Shown here: in pieces, positions 24,804 to 33,661 of the stretch
Layout: each line of letters begins with the position of its first letter
Numbering within the stretch: the stretch's first letter is position 1
NCBI GenBank assembly: GCA_026393865.1
Contig: JAPKZI010000022.1
Span: forward strand, 1-40,984
DNA: 40,984 bases
Direction of reading: 5' to 3'
From: Candidatus Aminicenantota bacterium
GTDB taxonomy: Bacteria > Acidobacteriota > Aminicenantia > Aminicenantales > UBA4085
Position numbers and translations under genes: made by a program
The notes under the pieces: generated by a model
What the model saw: the letters and a program-made list of their open reading frames with translations, nothing else
Told to the model about the DNA's origin: nothing
Databases searched by the model: none

Positions 24804-25328
24804 TCATCGATCGAGCAATTTTCTGAGCCGTTTCTGGGCATAGTTCACTCTTTCGCTGACCTTGGCCGGTGAGATCCCCAGTTTCCGGGCCACTTCCTCA
24901 CGGCTAAGATCCTTATAATAATAAAGATAAAGAACGTCCCGGAACCTCGTCTGGAGTTGCTTGATCGCTTCGGCCAGGCGCTCCGCCCGCTCGTTCCGCT
25001 CGACCTGATCATGGGGATCGGGCAAAGCGGGAACTTCCGGCGCCCCCTTGAGGATCCGGGTTTTCAGGCGGATATAGTCGATGATCCGCCGGCTCGTAAT
25101 GGTGTAGATGAAGGTCCCGATCGAGGACTCGCCCCGGAACTCCCCCGTTTTAATCTTTTCGACGGCCTGCATCATGATCTCGTCGACGACATCCTCCCAG
25201 TCCGGATTGCCTCCGCCTAGAGCTTTTTTCACTTTGAAGCCGACGACCGGCCGGAATCGAAGGAGCATCTCGTCGAGGTCGATCGCCTCCGGGCCGGCCT
25301 TCTTCGGGTTTTCGAATTTTGTGTTCAT
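24804..25328 (-). CDS. ECF-type RNA polymerase sigma factor
   Basis: The 174-residue protein has sigma region 2 (about 25-95, with DWEDVVDEIMMQAVEKI and TFIYTITSRRIIDYIR) and region 4 (about 120-172), whose helix-turn-helix reads SREEVARKLGISPAKVSERV. There is no region 1 or 3. It lies 66 bp after the lutBA gene and before its probable anti-sigma factor. No separate promoter was recognised, so it may be read from ftsK-lutBA. Its regulon is not evident. Confidence 0.9.
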   Translation of the reverse strand: MNTKFENPKKAGPEAIDLDEMLLRFRPVVGFKVKKALGGGNPDWEDVVDEIMMQAVEKIKTGEFRGESSIGTFIYTITSRRIIDYIRLKTRILKGAPEVPALPDPHDQVERNERAERLAEAIKQLQTRFRDVLYLYYYKDLSREEVARKLGISPAKVSERVNYAQKRLRKLLDR

Positions 25329-25394
25329 GCTCAGGCCCGCCGGGGCCGGTGACGCGTCTGATCGGGGAGTCGGAAGCCGGTCCGCATCCCGGGG

Positions 25395-27503
25395 TCAGGA
25401 GGGCCTGTCCAAAGCGTCCGCGATGATCTCCGCGGTGTGCTTGACCGTATATTTTTTTTCGAGCGCGGCGAGGCCGGATTGGAGCTGAAAGATGCAGCCG
25501 GGGCAGTCCGTCGCGATCAGCGCCTGCCCGCTCTCCTCGATCCGGCCCTTCTTGTCCTGCCAGAACTTGGCCGCGATCTCGGGATTTTTGACCGAGAACA
25601 CGCCGCAGAACCCGCAGCAGGTGGTGGGTTCGTTCTCGACCTTGGGATCATAGCCCGCGTCTTTGAGCAGGGCGAGCGGCTCGTCCTTGAGCTTCAGGTC
25701 GTTTAGGTAATGGCAGGGATAGTGATAGAAGACCTCGCCTCGTCCGCCGGTCTTTTCCTCCTTCGGAAGGAATCCCCGCCGGACCATGAATTCGGAGAAA
25801 TCCCGGACTTTTTCGGCCCAGCCCGCCGTCGCCGGGTCGAGCTCGGGATAGAGATTTCTGAGGATGGAATTTCCCGTGGGGCATACGGTCAGGATGACAT
25901 CGGGCCTTTCTTTTTCGAACGACCGGATGTTCGCCGCCATCATCTTCCGCACGTCCTTGGTGTCGCCGAGGTGATAACTCGGCGCGCCGCAGCAGGACTG
26001 GTCGGCCGGGCAGATGACGTCGAAACCGAAACGGGCGAGGACCTTGACGACGCTGTCCCGGATGTCCGGAAAGAAGAACTTGACCAGGCAGCCCTGGAAA
26101 AGATAGATCTTCTCGCCGGGCGATCCTTCCGCCGCGGGCCGGCCTTGGGTCGGACGGAGAATGGGGAAGTGCTTCCCTTTGGCCCAGGCGAACGGCATCT
26201 TGCGGAGATGGCCATCCTTCCGCCAGAGCCTTTGCAGGACGGCCAGCGCTTTCGTCGCCCCTTCCGTCAGGGCCTTCCGCCGGAATAGCCCGGAGAGCGT
26301 CTTTTCGAACGCGGTCGGCCCTTTCCAGGCCTTGAGCTTAAGCAGGATCTTGCTCGTCGGGATCCCCACGGGACAGAACGCCTCGCACTTCTTGCAGTCC
26401 GCGCAGAAGTCGAGGAGCCCGTCGACCTCCTTCGGCGAGCGCGTGGCGGCCGTGAGGAGGACGCCGATGCCGCCCGGGTAGACCTGCCCGCTGTAGACGT
26501 GCCCGCCGACAGCCTGGAAGACCGGACACTGCAGCATGCAGCCGCCGCATTTCAGACAATAGAGGATCTCTTCGAAATCCCGGTCGAGCGAGATGTCGAG
26601 CCGGCCGTTGTCGAGGATGATGATATGGACGTCCTCGGGACCATGGACGCCGGTGACGAGCTCCTTTTCGATGTCCGTGGTCTTGCTCGGACCGGTGATG
26701 AACGAGACGTACGAGGTCATCTTGAGACCGGACGAGCCGATGATGAGCGCCTTGAGGAGCGTCGTCGCCTGCTCCATGGTCTCGACGAATTTCTCGGTCG
26801 TGATGAGGGCGATGTGGACGGGCGGCAGGGTCGTCACCAATCGGGCGTTGCCTTCGTTGCTGACGAGAACGAGGGTCCCCGACTCGGCGATGGCCAGGTT
26901 CGCCCCCGAGATGCCCGCGTCCGCTTCGAGGAAGACCTGGCGGAGCTCGTGACGGGCGATCTTGACCAGCTCTCGGATGTCGGGCGGGACGGGGCGGCCG
27001 AGGTGTTTGGACAGAAGCTCCGCGACCTCTTCCTTGGTCTTGTGCAGGGCGGGCGCGGTGATGTGGGACGGCCGCTCACCGGCGAGCTGGACGATCCATT
27101 CGCCCAGGTCGGTCTCGACGACCGTGTAGCCTTTCTCCTCCAGAAAATGGTTCAGCCCGATCTCTTCGCTGACCATCGACTTGGATTTGGCGATGAGCTT
27201 GGCCTTCTTCTCGCGGAGGATCGAGTCGATCGCCGCGAGCGCTTCGTCCGGCCTCGCGCAGACGTGGACCTTGGCCCCGGCCTGGGTCGCTTCCTTGGTG
27301 AACCGCTCGATCAGGGCGCCGAGGTGCGGAACGCAGGCCTCGCGGACGGCGCGCGCGTTCGCCTTGATCTCGTCCCAGGGGATCTCGGCGCGCGTCTTTT
27401 CGAACTTGGCGAAATGGCCGGCGCCGGCCTTTTTGAGAGCGCGCTGGAGATTCTTGTCGCGCAGCGCCCGGCGCGCCTGTCTCTTCTTCGATCGTCCGAA
27501 CAC
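25395..27503 (-). CDS. Fused LutB-LutA lactate-utilisation iron-sulfur protein
   Basis: LutA, LutB and LutC form an L-lactate dehydrogenase complex. Here LutB-like and LutA-like parts are one 702-residue protein. Residues about 50-300 form the LUD domain. Two 4Fe-4S motifs follow (C316, C319, C322, C326 and C367, C370, C373, C377). Residues about 465-695 form a LutA-like part with two cysteine-rich CCG motifs (C504-C505 and C629-C630). The GTG start at 27503 has GGAGGA upstream and lies 3 nt after the ftsK stop. No lutC or lactate permease is nearby, so the substrate is inferred; another 2-hydroxy acid is possible. Confidence 0.85.
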   Translation of the reverse strand: MFGRSKKRQARRALRDKNLQRALKKAGAGHFAKFEKTRAEIPWDEIKANARAVREACVPHLGALIERFTKEATQAGAKVHVCARPDEALAAIDSILREKKAKLIAKSKSMVSEEIGLNHFLEEKGYTVVETDLGEWIVQLAGERPSHITAPALHKTKEEVAELLSKHLGRPVPPDIRELVKIARHELRQVFLEADAGISGANLAIAESGTLVLVSNEGNARLVTTLPPVHIALITTEKFVETMEQATTLLKALIIGSSGLKMTSYVSFITGPSKTTDIEKELVTGVHGPEDVHIIILDNGRLDISLDRDFEEILYCLKCGGCMLQCPVFQAVGGHVYSGQVYPGGIGVLLTAATRSPKEVDGLLDFCADCKKCEAFCPVGIPTSKILLKLKAWKGPTAFEKTLSGLFRRKALTEGATKALAVLQRLWRKDGHLRKMPFAWAKGKHFPILRPTQGRPAAEGSPGEKIYLFQGCLVKFFFPDIRDSVVKVLARFGFDVICPADQSCCGAPSYHLGDTKDVRKMMAANIRSFEKERPDVILTVCPTGNSILRNLYPELDPATAGWAEKVRDFSEFMVRRGFLPKEEKTGGRGEVFYHYPCHYLNDLKLKDEPLALLKDAGYDPKVENEPTTCCGFCGVFSVKNPEIAAKFWQDKKGRIEESGQALIATDCPGCIFQLQSGLAALEKKYTVKHTAEIIADALDRPS

Positions 27504-27506
27504 GGC

Positions 27507-29846
27507 CTAGTCCTCCCGGACTTTCTTTTTCGACTGCTCCAGCCACTGCTTGATGTCGATCTGGATCTCGCGCGGCTTGCTCCCTTCCGAGGGACCGAGG
27601 ATCCCTTCCTGTTCCATCTGGTCGATGATGCGCGAGGCGCGGGCATAGCCGAGCTTGAGCTTGCGCTGGAGGTAGGAGGCCGAGGCCTGCCCGGTGTGGA
27701 GGATGAGCCGGACGGCCTCGTCGTAGCGCTCGTCCTTCTCGCCCAGCTCGCCCCATTCCTGCGGGCCCGTGCTTTTGATGACGCTCAGGAGGCGCTCGTC
27801 GTAGTCCGGCGCCCGCTGCTCCTTGACGAACTTGACCAGGCGCCGGATCTCGGGGATCGAGACGTAGGAACAGTGGAGCCGCTGCAGCCGCGGGTAGTTC
27901 GGGGGCATGAACAGCATGTCGCCCATGCCAAGGAGCTTGTCCGCGCCGCCCGTGTCGAGGATGACCCGGGAGTCGATCTTGGACGGCACGCGGAAGGCGA
28001 TGCGGCTGGAGAAGTTGTTCTTGATCGTGCCGGTGATGACGTCGATGGACGGCCGCTGGGTGGCCAGGACGAGGTGGATGCCGACCGCGCGGGCCAGTTG
28101 GGCCAGCCGGGCGATGGCGTAGTCCACGTCCTGGGCGCTGACCATCATCAGCTCGGCCAGCTCGTCGATGATAATGACGATATAGGGGAGAGGCCGGAGT
28201 TGCTGCTTTTCCTCGTCGGTCAGCCGGCCCTTCTTCTCCTGCAGGACCTGGGCGATGTGATGGTTGTACTGCTCGATGTTGCGGACCTTGTTCGCGCTGA
28301 GGAGATGGTAGCGCTGCTCCATCCGCTTGACCGCGTCCATGAGGATGATCCCGGCCTTTTTGGAGTCGTTGACGACCGGGCTGAGCAGATGCGGGATGCC
28401 GTCGTAGAGAGTGAATTCGAGCCGCTTGGGGTCGATGAGGATGAGCTTGACCTCGTCGGGCGTGGCCTTGTAGAGGATGCTCGCGATGAGGGCGTTGAGG
28501 CAGACGCTCTTGCCCGTGCCCGTCGCTCCGGCGATGAGGAGATGGGGCATGATGCCGAGGTCGGTCACATAGACCTCGTCATGGACGGTTTTGCCCAGGG
28601 CGAAGGTCAGCTTGGACGGAGAGGCCTTGAAGTTGTCCGACTCGATGATGTCCCGGAGCTTGATGAGCTCGCGCTTGTTGTTGGGGATCTCGACGCCCAA
28701 CGAGGATTTGCCCGGGATGCGCTGGATCCGGACGGACTCGACCCGCAGGGCCAGCGACAGGTCCTCGGAAAGGTTGGCCACCTGGCTGATCTTGACGCCC
28801 GGATTCGGATAGAACTCGTACGTGGTGACGACCGGGCCGGGGTGGTATTCCTTCACTTCCCCTTCGACCTTGAACTCGCGCAGCTTCTCCTCGATGAGGC
28901 GCTTCTTCTCGAGGAGCTCGTTCTTGTCGATCTTCTCGGAGGGCTTGCCGGCGTCGAGGATGTGGATGGGCGGAAAATCATAGTCGCCCGAGACGGGGAA
29001 GAGGAGCGGTTCCTCGTCGACCCGGGGCAGTTTGATATCGGGGGGCTTGATGGAACTCGTCTTCAGCCCCTTGGAGCGGGCCTGGACGGTTTCGGGCTTA
29101 TGATCGTCCTTCGACCGGGCCGGCGGCTGATCCTCTTCTTGGGATTCCTCCTCGTCCGGAGACGGCTTTTTCGGCCGCTCTTTCTTGAGCTCGGCCGCCT
29201 TGCGCGTCTCCTTCGGAGGGCCGGGATCGGTAATCCGGATCTTGACGTCCTTGAAGGCGAAGGTGAACGTCCGGCCGATGGCTTGAAAGAGCTTTTTGAC
29301 CGAGACCGCCGTGGTGAAGATGACGAAGAGCGACACGGCGGCGAGGAGGAAGATGAGCGTTCCCGTGCTGTTCAGAAAGGAATGGAGAAAGGAGTTCAAC
29401 AGGTCCCCGAGAAGACCGCCGACCTGGAGCTTCGTCCCGCGCCAGGGGACGCTCTGAAAGAAGAGCATGAAGAGCGGGCAAAGGATGAGAAAGAGCAGAA
29501 AGAACGTTCCGGTCCTGCGAAGGAGATGCTTCTTTTCTCCGGTCAGCACGGCCTTGAGCCCGAGATATCCCATCATGAAGGGCAGAAGGAAGGCCGTGAA
29601 TCCGAAAACCTGGAGGATGACGTCCGCCAGCCAGGCGCCCACCTTGCCCGCGTAATTATGGACCTTGTGCTGGGCGGAGACGGCGCTGAAGAGCGACGGA
29701 TCGCCGGGATCGTAGCTGATCAAGCTGAGGAGCAGCAGGGCGGCCAGGAAGAGGAGGAGGACGCCGGCGATCTCCGAGGTGATCACCTTGCTCCTGGATT
29801 TCGGCCGCGGGGCCGGCGCCGCGGGCCTTTTTTTGACCTTGCTCAT
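27507..29846 (-). CDS. ftsK: DNA translocase FtsK/SpoIIIE
   Basis: FtsK pumps chromosomal DNA through the division septum. The 779 residues show four membrane segments (about 24-45, 72-100, 112-132, 160-182), a charged Lys/Glu/Pro linker (about 205-270), the alpha and beta motor domains with Walker A GATGTGKS (440-447) and Walker B IVIIIDELAELM. The C-terminal gamma winged helix (about 710-765) contains RKLKLGYARASRIIDQME. The linker is short compared with E. coli and similar to SpoIIIE. The ATG at 29846 lies 8 nt after a TATAAT box. Confidence 0.97.
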   Translation of the reverse strand: MSKVKKRPAAPAPRPKSRSKVITSEIAGVLLLFLAALLLLSLISYDPGDPSLFSAVSAQHKVHNYAGKVGAWLADVILQVFGFTAFLLPFMMGYLGLKAVLTGEKKHLLRRTGTFFLLFLILCPLFMLFFQSVPWRGTKLQVGGLLGDLLNSFLHSFLNSTGTLIFLLAAVSLFVIFTTAVSVKKLFQAIGRTFTFAFKDVKIRITDPGPPKETRKAAELKKERPKKPSPDEEESQEEDQPPARSKDDHKPETVQARSKGLKTSSIKPPDIKLPRVDEEPLLFPVSGDYDFPPIHILDAGKPSEKIDKNELLEKKRLIEEKLREFKVEGEVKEYHPGPVVTTYEFYPNPGVKISQVANLSEDLSLALRVESVRIQRIPGKSSLGVEIPNNKRELIKLRDIIESDNFKASPSKLTFALGKTVHDEVYVTDLGIMPHLLIAGATGTGKSVCLNALIASILYKATPDEVKLILIDPKRLEFTLYDGIPHLLSPVVNDSKKAGIILMDAVKRMEQRYHLLSANKVRNIEQYNHHIAQVLQEKKGRLTDEEKQQLRPLPYIVIIIDELAELMMVSAQDVDYAIARLAQLARAVGIHLVLATQRPSIDVITGTIKNNFSSRIAFRVPSKIDSRVILDTGGADKLLGMGDMLFMPPNYPRLQRLHCSYVSIPEIRRLVKFVKEQRAPDYDERLLSVIKSTGPQEWGELGEKDERYDEAVRLILHTGQASASYLQRKLKLGYARASRIIDQMEQEGILGPSEGSKPREIQIDIKQWLEQSKKKVRED

Positions 29847-29854
29847 TGGCCGAA

Positions 29855-29863
29855 ATTATAGCA
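29855..29863 (-). promoter_or_regulatory. Extended -10 promoter of ftsK, predicted leaderless
   Basis: On the minus strand TGC directly precedes a perfect TATAAT (29860-29855). There is no good -35 at 17 bp, which fits an extended -10 promoter. The gap from -10 to ATG is 8 nt, the same as at uvrA, so the transcript probably starts at the start codon. Confidence 0.65.
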
Positions 29864-29877
29864 TATTTGTCTAAATC

Positions 29878-29962
29878 GGGTACACCTACCAGAGATTTGG
29901 TACACATGCGGCATGCGGACCTCCTTTAGTTTCTCCTTAGGACACATACCGTATGTGTACCC
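29878..29962. repeat. REP-like palindromic repeat between ftsK and the barrel gene
   Basis: GGTACAC occurs twice (29879-29885, 29899-29905) and its complement in ATGTGTACC at 29953-29961. ACACATACCGTATGTGT (29942-29958) is itself a dyad. Overall the stretch can fold into a hairpin closed by GGTACACAT and ATGTGTACC. It lies between two divergent promoters and encodes nothing recognisable. Confidence 0.55.
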
Positions 29963-29974
29963 CAAAAAAGGCGT

Positions 29975-30003
29975 TTGACTTCATCTGGAGGCAATGCTAT
30001 AAA
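29975..30003 (+). promoter_or_regulatory. Strong promoter of the outer-membrane barrel gene
   Basis: TTGACT (29975-29980) and TATAAA (29998-30003) are 17 bp apart, and TGC precedes the -10. The predicted start is near 30010, leaving a leader of only about 7 nt. The in-frame TTG at 29975 is the -35 box itself, which excludes it as a translation start. Confidence 0.8.
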
Positions 30004-30016
30004 AAGAAGAGGAGTC

Positions 30017-30598
30017 ATGGGCAGATACGCGCGAAGATCGATTGGAGCGGCGGTCCTCCTGTTCGCGCTCGTGGCCCCGGGCTTCGCTCAGAGCCCCCCC
30101 AAGGACCAGGGAACCTTTGAATTTTACTACGGCCGGTACGACATCTCGGACGTCCGATTCACGGACGTCTATAAGAAAGGCGGCTCCATCCAAGGCCTCG
30201 CCCTTTCCTCGGCCCTCGCTTACGGGTTCGATTTCTACTCCGAGATCAAAGTGTTCTACAAGACCGGAGCCCTGACTTACACCCAGGAGAAGACGACGTT
30301 CCTGCTGCTCCCGCTGGCCCTCGGCGTTCGTTATGTCCTTCCCGGGAGTTTTCTCCGGCCTTACGCCGGCGGCGGCATGGACTTCTATTTTTATTACGAG
30401 AACAACCCGATCGCCACGACGCTGAACATTGCCACGGGCTACCACATGACGGCCGGCCTCTATCTCCAGTTCGGGAAAAACTCGCCTCTCCGCTTAAACG
30501 GCAAGGTGACTTACACCCGGGTCAAGGCGACCGAAGACGGCATCACCATCGGGCTCGGCGGACTCGAGTACGGCGCTGGGATCGCCATCGTCTTTTAG
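30017..30598 (+). CDS. Small outer-membrane beta-barrel protein
   Basis: The 193-residue product starts at ATG 30017 behind GAGGAG (30009-30014). A signal peptide (about 1-24) ends ...APGFAQ. The mature part alternates polar and aromatic residues in strand-sized blocks (GTFEFYYGRYDI, FYSEIKVFYKTGAL, YAGGGMDFYFYYENN) and ends on a hydrophobic strand with terminal Phe (GAGIAIVF), as expected for outer-membrane barrels of the OmpW/OmpX size class. Eight strands is a guess. The exact family was not recognised. It has its own strong promoter and no co-directional neighbour. Confidence 0.75.
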   Translation: MGRYARRSIGAAVLLFALVAPGFAQSPPKDQGTFEFYYGRYDISDVRFTDVYKKGGSIQGLALSSALAYGFDFYSEIKVFYKTGALTYTQEKTTFLLLPLALGVRYVLPGSFLRPYAGGGMDFYFYYENNPIATTLNIATGYHMTAGLYLQFGKNSPLRLNGKVTYTRVKATEDGITIGLGGLEYGAGIAIVF

Positions 30599-30636
30599 AT
30601 CGGCGAACTCTGTTTCCCCCCGAAACTCTTCGACGG

Positions 30637-31452
30637 TCAGGGCCGGCCATGGAAGAAATCGAACAAACCGACGAACTGAGCGATGGAGACCTGTTCGGGG
30701 CGTATGCCCCGGTCGAGGCCGAAGACCGAGCAGGCCTCTTCCGCTCGGGTGACGGGCGTGCCGGAGGCGACCAGGTTGTTGACCAGGGTCTTTCGTCTTT
30801 GTTTGAAGCAGGTCCGCAGAAACCGCAGGAACTTCCGCTCGTCGGAAACGGGATGAAGAGGGGAAGGCCTCCGGTCGAGCGTGATCAAAGCGGATTGGAC
30901 CCGCGGCGGAGGAGAAAACGAGCCGGGATGGACCGTCAATACGAGGGCCGCCTGGAAATGGAGCTGGAGGAGGATGGACACCGGCGCATAGCTCTTGGAT
31001 CCGGGCCCGGCGCAGACCCGTTCGGCCACCTCTTTTTGGACGAGGAAGACGCATTTTTGAAAGGCAGCCCTCTCCTCGATGACCTTGAAAAGGAGAGGCG
31101 AGGATATGGAGTAAGGCAGGTTGCCGACGAGCTTGGCCCGGCCGAAAAAAAATCCGTTTTCCCCGACGAGTTCCTTGAAGTTCACGTCCAGGACGTCTTT
31201 CGCCACGATGGCGAGATTCGGCGGGCCTTTTTCCTCGAGAAAGGGGATGAACGCCCGGTCTTTCTCGATGGCCAGGACTTTCCCCGCCAGCGCGGCCAGG
31301 GGGAAGGTCAGGGCTCCCCGGCCCGCGCCGATCTCTATGATCAGATCGTCCGCGAGAGGTTCGATCACCCCGATGATTTTCTCTAAGACTCCCGCGCTCT
31401 TCAGAAAATGCTGGCCCAGGATGCGTCTTTTGGCTGGTCGATATTTTTTCAT
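30637..31452 (-). CDS. rsmA: 16S rRNA dimethyladenosine transferase RsmA/KsgA
   Basis: RsmA dimethylates the two adjacent adenines in the loop of 16S helix 45. The protein starts MKKYRPAKRRILGQHFL, has the SAM-binding motif EIGAGRGALT (40-49), the acidic residue in AIEKD and the catalytic NLPY (111-114). The C-terminal helical domain contains FKQRRKTLVNNL. An ATG 10 codons upstream (31482) is also in frame, and it too would fit the 12-nt gap from the epimerase stop. I prefer 31452 because the extra residues are not typical. It is the last gene of the minus-strand cluster. Confidence 0.93.
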   Translation of the reverse strand: MKKYRPAKRRILGQHFLKSAGVLEKIIGVIEPLADDLIIEIGAGRGALTFPLAALAGKVLAIEKDRAFIPFLEEKGPPNLAIVAKDVLDVNFKELVGENGFFFGRAKLVGNLPYSISSPLLFKVIEERAAFQKCVFLVQKEVAERVCAGPGSKSYAPVSILLQLHFQAALVLTVHPGSFSPPPRVQSALITLDRRPSPLHPVSDERKFLRFLRTCFKQRRKTLVNNLVASGTPVTRAEEACSVFGLDRGIRPEQVSIAQFVGLFDFFHGRP

Positions 31453-31494
31453 GAAAATATCATGGCTTCGTTTGCCTTCCATGACCCGGAACGA

Positions 31495-32490
31495 TCACAG
31501 CCAGCCGTTGGCCCGGTACCAGGCCACGGCCGCGGCCATTCCATTTTGGAAATTCCAGACTGGCGAATAACCGAGTTCCTGGACCGCCTTTTCGATGCGC
31601 AGGGGCTTGGGATGGATGAAAAAAGCGAGCCGCGAAGGATTGAGCGGGGCTTCTCTGTTGAACATCGAAAAGATCTTCCCCAGGCTCCAAGCCGCGGCCT
31701 TCGTTGGCCCCGACGGCAGGGACATGCGAGGGGGTGTTGTTCCGGCCGCGCCGGCGATGATCTCGACCATCCGCCTGACGGTCAGGACTTCCATCCCGGC
31801 GATGTGGTAGATTTCGCCCGACCTTCCCTTGTCCTCGCAGAGCAGGGCGCCGTCGATGAGGTCGTCGACGTAAACGGGCGTTTGAAAAGTTTTTCCCCTG
31901 GAGACGAGAACGAGCCGGTGGCGGGCGACGGCCCGGACGAGCTTGAACGTCCGCCGGTCGCCCGGGCCGTAAACCCAACCGGGCCGAACGACGACGATAT
32001 TCTGGCCGCTCCTCGCGCCTTCCAAAGCGATCTTTTCGCCTTCGAGTTTTGAGGCGTCATAGGCGTCACGCGGGTCGAGCGGGTAGCGCTCATCGGCGAT
32101 ATCGCCGTGTTTCACATGGCCGAGGACGCCGGCGGAGCTGAAATGAACGATTCGCCTGACGCCGGTTTCCCGGGCCGCCCGCAGAACGGACCGGGTCCCT
32201 TCCCTGTTGATTTCGAAAAAGTCCCGCTTGTCGATTCGCGACGCGCCGAGAGCCGAGGCCAGATGGAAAAGCACATCGACGCCCTGAAGCGCGTTTTTCA
32301 GGAGATCAAAATCCCGGACATCGCCGGACACGGATTCGATATTCCCCGGCCCGGATAAGCGGCTCTTATGAACGAGGACCCGGACGTGCCATCCGTCCCG
32401 AACGAGCCGGGCGGCCAGGTGCCCGCCGATGAATCCCGAAGCTCCCGTTAAGAACGCGCGCATGGTTCGGTTTTGCGCCGCGGACATCAT
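31495..32490 (-). CDS. NAD-dependent epimerase/dehydratase (extended SDR)
   Basis: The 331-residue protein has the extended-SDR cofactor motif TGASGFIG (15-22) and the catalytic YxxxK (Y144, K148 in DAYDASKLEGE), with Ser in HFSSAG. The C-terminal half resembles sterol/nucleotide-sugar epimerases (TFQTPVYVDDLIDG). ATG 32490 overlaps the glycosyltransferase stop by 4 nt; the frame upstream to 32694 lies inside that gene and is rejected. A second ATG eight codons in (32463) would also serve. The substrate is unknown; context suggests a nucleotide sugar or a lipid-linked sugar. Confidence 0.85.
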   Translation of the reverse strand: MMSAAQNRTMRAFLTGASGFIGGHLAARLVRDGWHVRVLVHKSRLSGPGNIESVSGDVRDFDLLKNALQGVDVLFHLASALGASRIDKRDFFEINREGTRSVLRAARETGVRRIVHFSSAGVLGHVKHGDIADERYPLDPRDAYDASKLEGEKIALEGARSGQNIVVVRPGWVYGPGDRRTFKLVRAVARHRLVLVSRGKTFQTPVYVDDLIDGALLCEDKGRSGEIYHIAGMEVLTVRRMVEIIAGAAGTTPPRMSLPSGPTKAAAWSLGKIFSMFNREAPLNPSRLAFFIHPKPLRIEKAVQELGYSPVWNFQNGMAAAVAWYRANGWL

Positions 32491-33650
32491 CCGGCGGCTT
32501 TGTTTAATGTCAGGCGGATCTTTTCCAGGTATTTGGGATAGACGTAGTCCCGCCCGGCGAGGCGCCCCGCTTCCCGCGCTCGCGCTTGAGCTTCCTCGGA
32601 GTCGAGGGCGAACGAGATCCCCTCGGCGAAGGCCCGGGGCTCGGGGGCGGCCAGGACCGCGATCTTTTCGCTCAGGACCTGGGTGTGAGTCCACAACTTG
32701 GTGGCGACGAGCGGTTTCCCGGACTTGAGGAAGGAATAGATCTTCAAGGGCGTGTTCGTTCCGGACACTCGCGGCGAAACGAGGACGTCGCTTAGAAAAA
32801 TGTAGAGCGGGACCTGTTGCGGCGGGACTTTTTCGACGAAAACGACCCTCTCCCCGAGACCGAGTCCCTTCGCCTTTTCCCGCATTTCGTCATGGTCGGG
32901 TTTCGATCCGCCCACGATCAGCAAAACAGCGCGGGACCGGACCCGGGCGAACGCCTCGACGAGCAGCGGGAGGCCCTGGTACGGCTCGAAATTGCCGGCG
33001 TAGAGGACGATCTTCTCGCCGCCGGGAGCGATCTCGCGCCTCCGTTTTTCGATGATCTCCGCCGGCCACGGCCGTTCCTCGAAATCGTTGAAATCGATAA
33101 AATTCTCGAGAAGAACGGCCTTCTCGCCGAAACCTCTTTGTTGGACGTATTCGAGAAGATCCCGGCAGATGACGATGACCGCCTGCGAGTTTTTCAGGAC
33201 GAATCTCTCCAGCTTCAGGAAGATCTTTTTCAAAAGCCGGGATTTCGAAAAATCGAAGTTTTCGAGCTGTTGGGGAAGGCTGGAGTGCATGTCATAGACG
33301 TGCGGCGTGCGGAAGAGGCGTCCGAGAAGGGCGCCGAACCACCCCGCTTCCTCGTGGGAAAAAATCAGGTCATAACGGCCCTTGAGAAGTTCCCAGAAGG
33401 CCCGCCCCAAAAGGAGCCCGTCGAGCGGGAGCTTGACCAAGGACGGCCCGATCTTGATGGCCCGAAGGCGGAGGAGGTTGGCGGCGCGGCGGATCGTGAA
33501 ATTCTTGAATTCGACATCGGCCCCGAGGGGATAGGTGACGAGGAGCGTCCGATGGCCGAGATCGGACAGCGCTTTGATCCTGAAATAGACGCTGATCGGA
33601 GTCCCCCGCGGCTGGAAAAAAGGCTCGGGGGCGAGCATGAGGATTTTCAT
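32487..33650 (-). CDS. GT4-family glycosyltransferase
   Basis: The 387-residue protein has the GT-B layout. The N-terminal domain contains MKILMLAPEPFFQPRGTPIS with the glycine-rich acceptor loop, the middle contains VLYAGNFEPYQGLPLLVEAF, and near residue 305 is VSPRVSGTNTPLKIYSFLKSG, the region that holds the nucleotide-sugar-binding Glu/Asp in GT4 enzymes. Here that position reads NTPLKIY, so the usual E-x7-E pattern is not obvious and donor specificity cannot be predicted. No membrane helix is seen. It lies 11 nt after the GT2 gene and overlaps the epimerase gene by 4 nt. Confidence 0.85.
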   Translation of the reverse strand: MKILMLAPEPFFQPRGTPISVYFRIKALSDLGHRTLLVTYPLGADVEFKNFTIRRAANLLRLRAIKIGPSLVKLPLDGLLLGRAFWELLKGRYDLIFSHEEAGWFGALLGRLFRTPHVYDMHSSLPQQLENFDFSKSRLLKKIFLKLERFVLKNSQAVIVICRDLLEYVQQRGFGEKAVLLENFIDFNDFEERPWPAEIIEKRRREIAPGGEKIVLYAGNFEPYQGLPLLVEAFARVRSRAVLLIVGGSKPDHDEMREKAKGLGLGERVVFVEKVPPQQVPLYIFLSDVLVSPRVSGTNTPLKIYSFLKSGKPLVATKLWTHTQVLSEKIAVLAAPEPRAFAEGISFALDSEEAQARAREAGRLAGRDYVYPKYLEKIRLTLNKAAG

Positions 33651-33661
33651 CGAAGGCGTGC

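Noticed and set aside
26499-29861. 1120-codon open frame on the plus strand opposite ftsK and lutBA
   Set aside because: It is antisense to two well-recognised genes; its residues are Asp/Glu/Leu/Arg-rich with no domain, as expected for a GC-rich shadow frame.
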